Origin: Streptomyces sclerotialus
Lineage (GTDB): Bacteria > Actinomycetota > Actinomycetes > Streptomycetales > Streptomycetaceae
DNA length: 64,000 bases
Direction of reading: 5' to 3'
Assembly (NCBI GenBank): GCA_000719105.1
Contig: JODX01000011.1
Span: 62,001-126,000 of the forward strand
The notes under the pieces were generated by a model. It was not told the origin of the DNA. It saw only the letters and a list, made by a program, of their open reading frames with translations, and did no database searches. The first letter of the stretch is position 1. The number at the start of each line of letters is the position of its first letter. Shown in pieces: positions 61,342 to 64,000 of this stretch. The position numbers and the translations under genes are program-made.

Positions 61342-62154
61342 ATGTCCTTCGCGACTTCCTTCGTACGCCGGCTCAGGCGCCATCTCGTCGTTCTCGCGGG
61401 CCTGCTGACGCTCGGATATCTGCTCCTCCCGAACGTCATCGTGACGGTTTTCTCCTTCAACGACCCCAAGGGCCGTTTCAATTACGAGTGGCAGGGCTTC
61501 TCCGCCGACGCCTGGCGCGACCCGTGCGGCGTCTCCGGGCTGTGCGACTCACTCGCGGTCAGTCTGCAGATCGCGGCGTGGGCGACGCTCGGCGCCACCG
61601 TCCTCGGCACGATGACCGCCTTCGCGCTGGCGCGGTACCGCTTCCGCGCGCGCGGGGCGGTCAACTCGCTGATCTTCCTGCCGATGGCGATGCCCGAGGC
61701 CGTCATGGCCGCCTCCTTGCTGACCCTGTTCCTCAACCTGGGCGCCGAGCTGGGCTTCTGGACGATCCTGATCGCCCACATCATGTTCTGCCTCAGCTTC
61801 GTCGTCGTGGCGGTCAAGGCGCGCGTCCTGTCGATGGATCCGCGGCTGGAGGAGGCCGCACGGGACCTGTACGCCGGCCCGCTGCAGACCTTCCGGCGGG
61901 TCACCCTGCCGATCACGGCCCCCGGTATCGCCGCGGGCGCGCTGCTCGCGTTCGCGCTCTCCTTCGACGATTTCATCATCACCAATTTCACCGCGGGCTC
62001 CACCGTCACCTTCCCCATGTTCGTGTGGGGTTCGGCGCAGCGCGGGACGCCCGTCCAGATCAATGTCGTCGGCACGGCCATGTTCGCCGTCGCCGTGTTG
62101 TTCGTCCTGGCCGGAACGGCCGTGGCGAACCGCCGCAGGAAACAGCAGGCATAG
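61342..62154 (+). CDS. potC: Polyamine ABC transporter permease
   Basis: A 270-aa permease with six transmembrane segments and EAA loop EEAARDLYAGPLQTFRRVTL. FALSFDDFIITNFTAGSTVT is the typical PotC C-terminal motif. It begins at the base after the potB stop. The 56-nt gap to the next gene holds an 11-nt direct repeat (aacagcaggca). Confidence 0.92.
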   Translation: MSFATSFVRRLRRHLVVLAGLLTLGYLLLPNVIVTVFSFNDPKGRFNYEWQGFSADAWRDPCGVSGLCDSLAVSLQIAAWATLGATVLGTMTAFALARYRFRARGAVNSLIFLPMAMPEAVMAASLLTLFLNLGAELGFWTILIAHIMFCLSFVVVAVKARVLSMDPRLEEAARDLYAGPLQTFRRVTLPITAPGIAAGALLAFALSFDDFIITNFTAGSTVTFPMFVWGSAQRGTPVQINVVGTAMFAVAVLFVLAGTAVANRRRKQQA

Positions 62155-62210
62155 CGAAGAAACAGCAGGCACAAGCAGACGAGATCCCGAAGCCGTAGGG
62201 AGTTGAGATC

Positions 62211-63629
62211 ATGGCCACGAGTGCCATGACCCGTTGGACGAGATCCCTTTCCGAAGCGCAGCCGGTCGCGTACTGGCTGGACGACCCCGGCAGGCCCCGC
62301 CCCGAGCCCGCGCTCACCTCCGCCGAGACCTGCGACCTGCTGGTCGTCGGCGGCGGCTACAGCGGTCTGTGGACCGCGCTCCTGGCCAAGGAGCGCGACC
62401 CGCGGCAGGACGTCGTGCTCGTCGAGGCGCGCGAGGCGGGCTGGGCCGCCTCCGGCCGCAACGGCGGTTTCTGTGCCGCCTCGCTCACCCACGGCCTCGC
62501 CAACGGCCTCACCCGCTGGCCGGACGAGATCCACCGGCTCCAGGAGCTCGGCGTCCGCAACCTCGACGAGATCGAGGCGACCGTCGACCGTCACGCGCTC
62601 GACTGCGACTTCGAGCGCACCGGCGAGATCGACCTCGCCACCGCACCCCACCAGGCCGCCGAACTGCGCGCGGCGTACGACGAGGCGGAACGCCGCGGCC
62701 TCGCGGAGGGCATCGAGTTCCTGGCGGCGGACGCGGTGCGGGAGCAGGTCGACTCACCGACGTTCCTGGCCGGCCTGCACGACCACCGGGGCGTGGCCCT
62801 GCTCAACCCGGCCCGGCTCGCCTGGGGCCTCAAGCGCGCCTGCCTGCGTCTCGGCGTCCGGCTGTACGAGCACACGCCCGCGCTCACCCTGAAGCCCTAC
62901 GGCGCAGGCATGGCAGTCCGCACCCCCTACGGCTCGGTGCGCGCCCGCCGCGTGGCGCTCGGCACGAACGTCTTCCCCAACCTGGTCCGGCGCGTACGGT
63001 CCTACACCGTCCCTGTCTACGACTACGCGCTGATGACCGAGCCGCTCACCGCGGACCAGCGGGCATCGATCGGCTGGCGGAACCGGCAGGGGCTCGCCGA
63101 CAGCGCCAACCAGTTCCACTACTTCCGTCTCACCGCCGACGACCGCATCCTGTGGGGCGGCTACGACGCGGTCTACCCGTACGGCGGCCGGGTGCGCGCC
63201 GAGTACGACGACCGGCCGGAGACGTACGCGAAGCTCGCCGGGCACTTCTTCACCTGCTTCCCGCAGCTCGAGGGCGTCCGCTTCACCCATGCGTGGGGCG
63301 GCGCGATCGACACCTGCTCGCGCTTCTCCCCCTTCTTCGGCACGGCCCACCAGGGGCGGGTCGCGTACGCGGCCGGCTACACGGGGCTCGGCGTGGGCGC
63401 GACGCGGTTCGGCGCGAACGTGATGCTGGACCTGCTGGCGGGAGAGCGCACGGAGCGCACCGGACTGGAGATGGTGCGCAGGAAGCCGCTGCCGTTCCCG
63501 CCCGAGCCGTTCGCATGGACCGGGATCGCGCTCACCAAGTGGTCACTGGCCCGGGCCGACGCCCACGGCGGGCGCCGCAACCTGTGGCTGAGGACGATGG
63601 ACCGGCTGGGCCTGGGCTTCGACAGCTGA
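62211..63629 (+). CDS. FAD-dependent amine oxidoreductase (PuuB-like)
   Basis: A 472-aa DAO-family flavoenzyme: N-terminal Rossmann LLVVGGGYSGLWTALLAKER with Glu in VLVEAREAGWAASGRNGGF, and a C-terminal FAD contact YAAGYTGLGVGATRFGANV. The length and motifs fit gamma-glutamylputrescine oxidase-type enzymes. Following the Pot importer and an aldehyde dehydrogenase, it probably oxidises a polyamine or its glutamylated form. GGGAG lies about 7 nt before the ATG. Confidence 0.87.
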   Translation: MATSAMTRWTRSLSEAQPVAYWLDDPGRPRPEPALTSAETCDLLVVGGGYSGLWTALLAKERDPRQDVVLVEAREAGWAASGRNGGFCAASLTHGLANGLTRWPDEIHRLQELGVRNLDEIEATVDRHALDCDFERTGEIDLATAPHQAAELRAAYDEAERRGLAEGIEFLAADAVREQVDSPTFLAGLHDHRGVALLNPARLAWGLKRACLRLGVRLYEHTPALTLKPYGAGMAVRTPYGSVRARRVALGTNVFPNLVRRVRSYTVPVYDYALMTEPLTADQRASIGWRNRQGLADSANQFHYFRLTADDRILWGGYDAVYPYGGRVRAEYDDRPETYAKLAGHFFTCFPQLEGVRFTHAWGGAIDTCSRFSPFFGTAHQGRVAYAAGYTGLGVGATRFGANVMLDLLAGERTERTGLEMVRRKPLPFPPEPFAWTGIALTKWSLARADAHGGRRNLWLRTMDRLGLGFDS

Positions 63630-63691
63630 GCCGGAGGAGCCGAACCGGAGGACCCGAACCGGAGGCGCGGAGGCGGCCTCCGGTGTCGATG

Positions 63692-64000
63692 TCATTCCCG
63701 CCGGACGGCGCCGCCCCTGGACGCGAGGAACACCGCGAGCCCGGTCAGCAGCACCACGCACAGACACCAGCTCGCCAGCACGTCCAGGGGCCAGTGGTAG
63801 CCGTGGCGGACCAGCCCGAACCCGGTTCCGGCGTTCAGCGCCGCGCACAGCGCGAGCGCCGTGACGCGCGCGGTCACGGCGCGCAGCCAGGGCCACAGCA
63901 CGAGGACCGCCCCGCCGTACGCGACGGCGGCGGTCGCCGTGTGCCCCGAGGGGTAGAAACCCGTGTCCGGGCTCATCGGCGGCGGACCGGGGCGGTCGAC
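63692..64000 (-). CDS. PAP2-family phosphatase, 5' truncated by window
   Basis: At least 102 residues of a membrane phosphatase. The frame is open to the window edge (VDRPGPPPM), so the N-terminus lies outside. PSGHTATAAVAYGG is the second and RHGYHWPLDVLA the third PAP2 motif, both with their catalytic His. RPGPP may be the end of the first motif. Three or more transmembrane segments are visible. The likely substrate is a lipid or undecaprenyl phosphate. Confidence 0.85.
   Translation of the reverse strand, partial: VDRPGPPPMSPDTGFYPSGHTATAAVAYGGAVLVLWPWLRAVTARVTALALCAALNAGTGFGLVRHGYHWPLDVLASWCLCVVLLTGLAVFLASRGGAVRRE

Overview
This is a G+C-rich Streptomyces chromosome segment. The left arm carries the conserved order trmD (3' end)-rplS-four type I signal peptidases-Nudix-DUF2469-yraN-comM/yifB-dprA-whiG-tetR-M23 peptidase-rpsB-tsf-pyrH-frr-cdsA. 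whiG, four adjacent sip genes, mycothiol-type enzymes, LAXTG sorting and TTG/GTG starts all point to Streptomyces. Genes are compact and often translationally coupled (ATGA, GTGA, TGATG overlaps).

Between cdsA and rlmN lies an integrated actinomycete integrative and conjugative element (AICE), about 18195-34162. It is bounded by 41-bp perfect direct repeats, the right copy of which contains the rlmN start codon. From left to right it holds a small membrane protein, a tyrosine integrase, an excisionase, an iteron-rich putative origin, a D5-like helicase and a prim-pol (RepPP-type replication), a DpdA/TGT-like protein, an SpdD-like protein, a cluster of CAGGGAG repeats, the TraB/FtsK translocase, and small transfer/spread genes. 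One of the small genes is an orphan Pycsar-effector-like membrane protein. All of these are on the minus strand. After a 578-nt regulatory region come a DUF5919 HTH regulator and a Nudix protein (Pif-like) on the plus strand, then an HD protein and a double-GntR repressor on the minus strand. Next to attR sits an AT-rich two-gene cassette (DUF262 protein plus nucleotidyltransferase-like protein) that looks like defence cargo. A lipoprotein and a membrane-protein gene (16752-18139) precede attL, and a third partial att-like copy lies at 18753.

Right of the element come rlmN, a TPP riboswitch with a thiamine ABC transporter (thiB-permease-ATPase), a mycothiol-dependent isomerase-family gene, an LAETG surface protein, a VOC protein and an odd ABC exporter pair.

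The right end is mainly a putrescine/polyamine catabolism region: aminotransferase, Lrp regulator, two aminobutyraldehyde-type dehydrogenases, a PotD-A-B-C importer and a PuuB-like FAD oxidase. Uptake, deamination and aldehyde oxidation towards GABA can be read from these genes. They are interrupted by a serine hydrolase, a two-component system, a GDPD, an adenosine deaminase, a DUF4190 protein and a NADAR protein. A PAP2 phosphatase is cut by the right edge.
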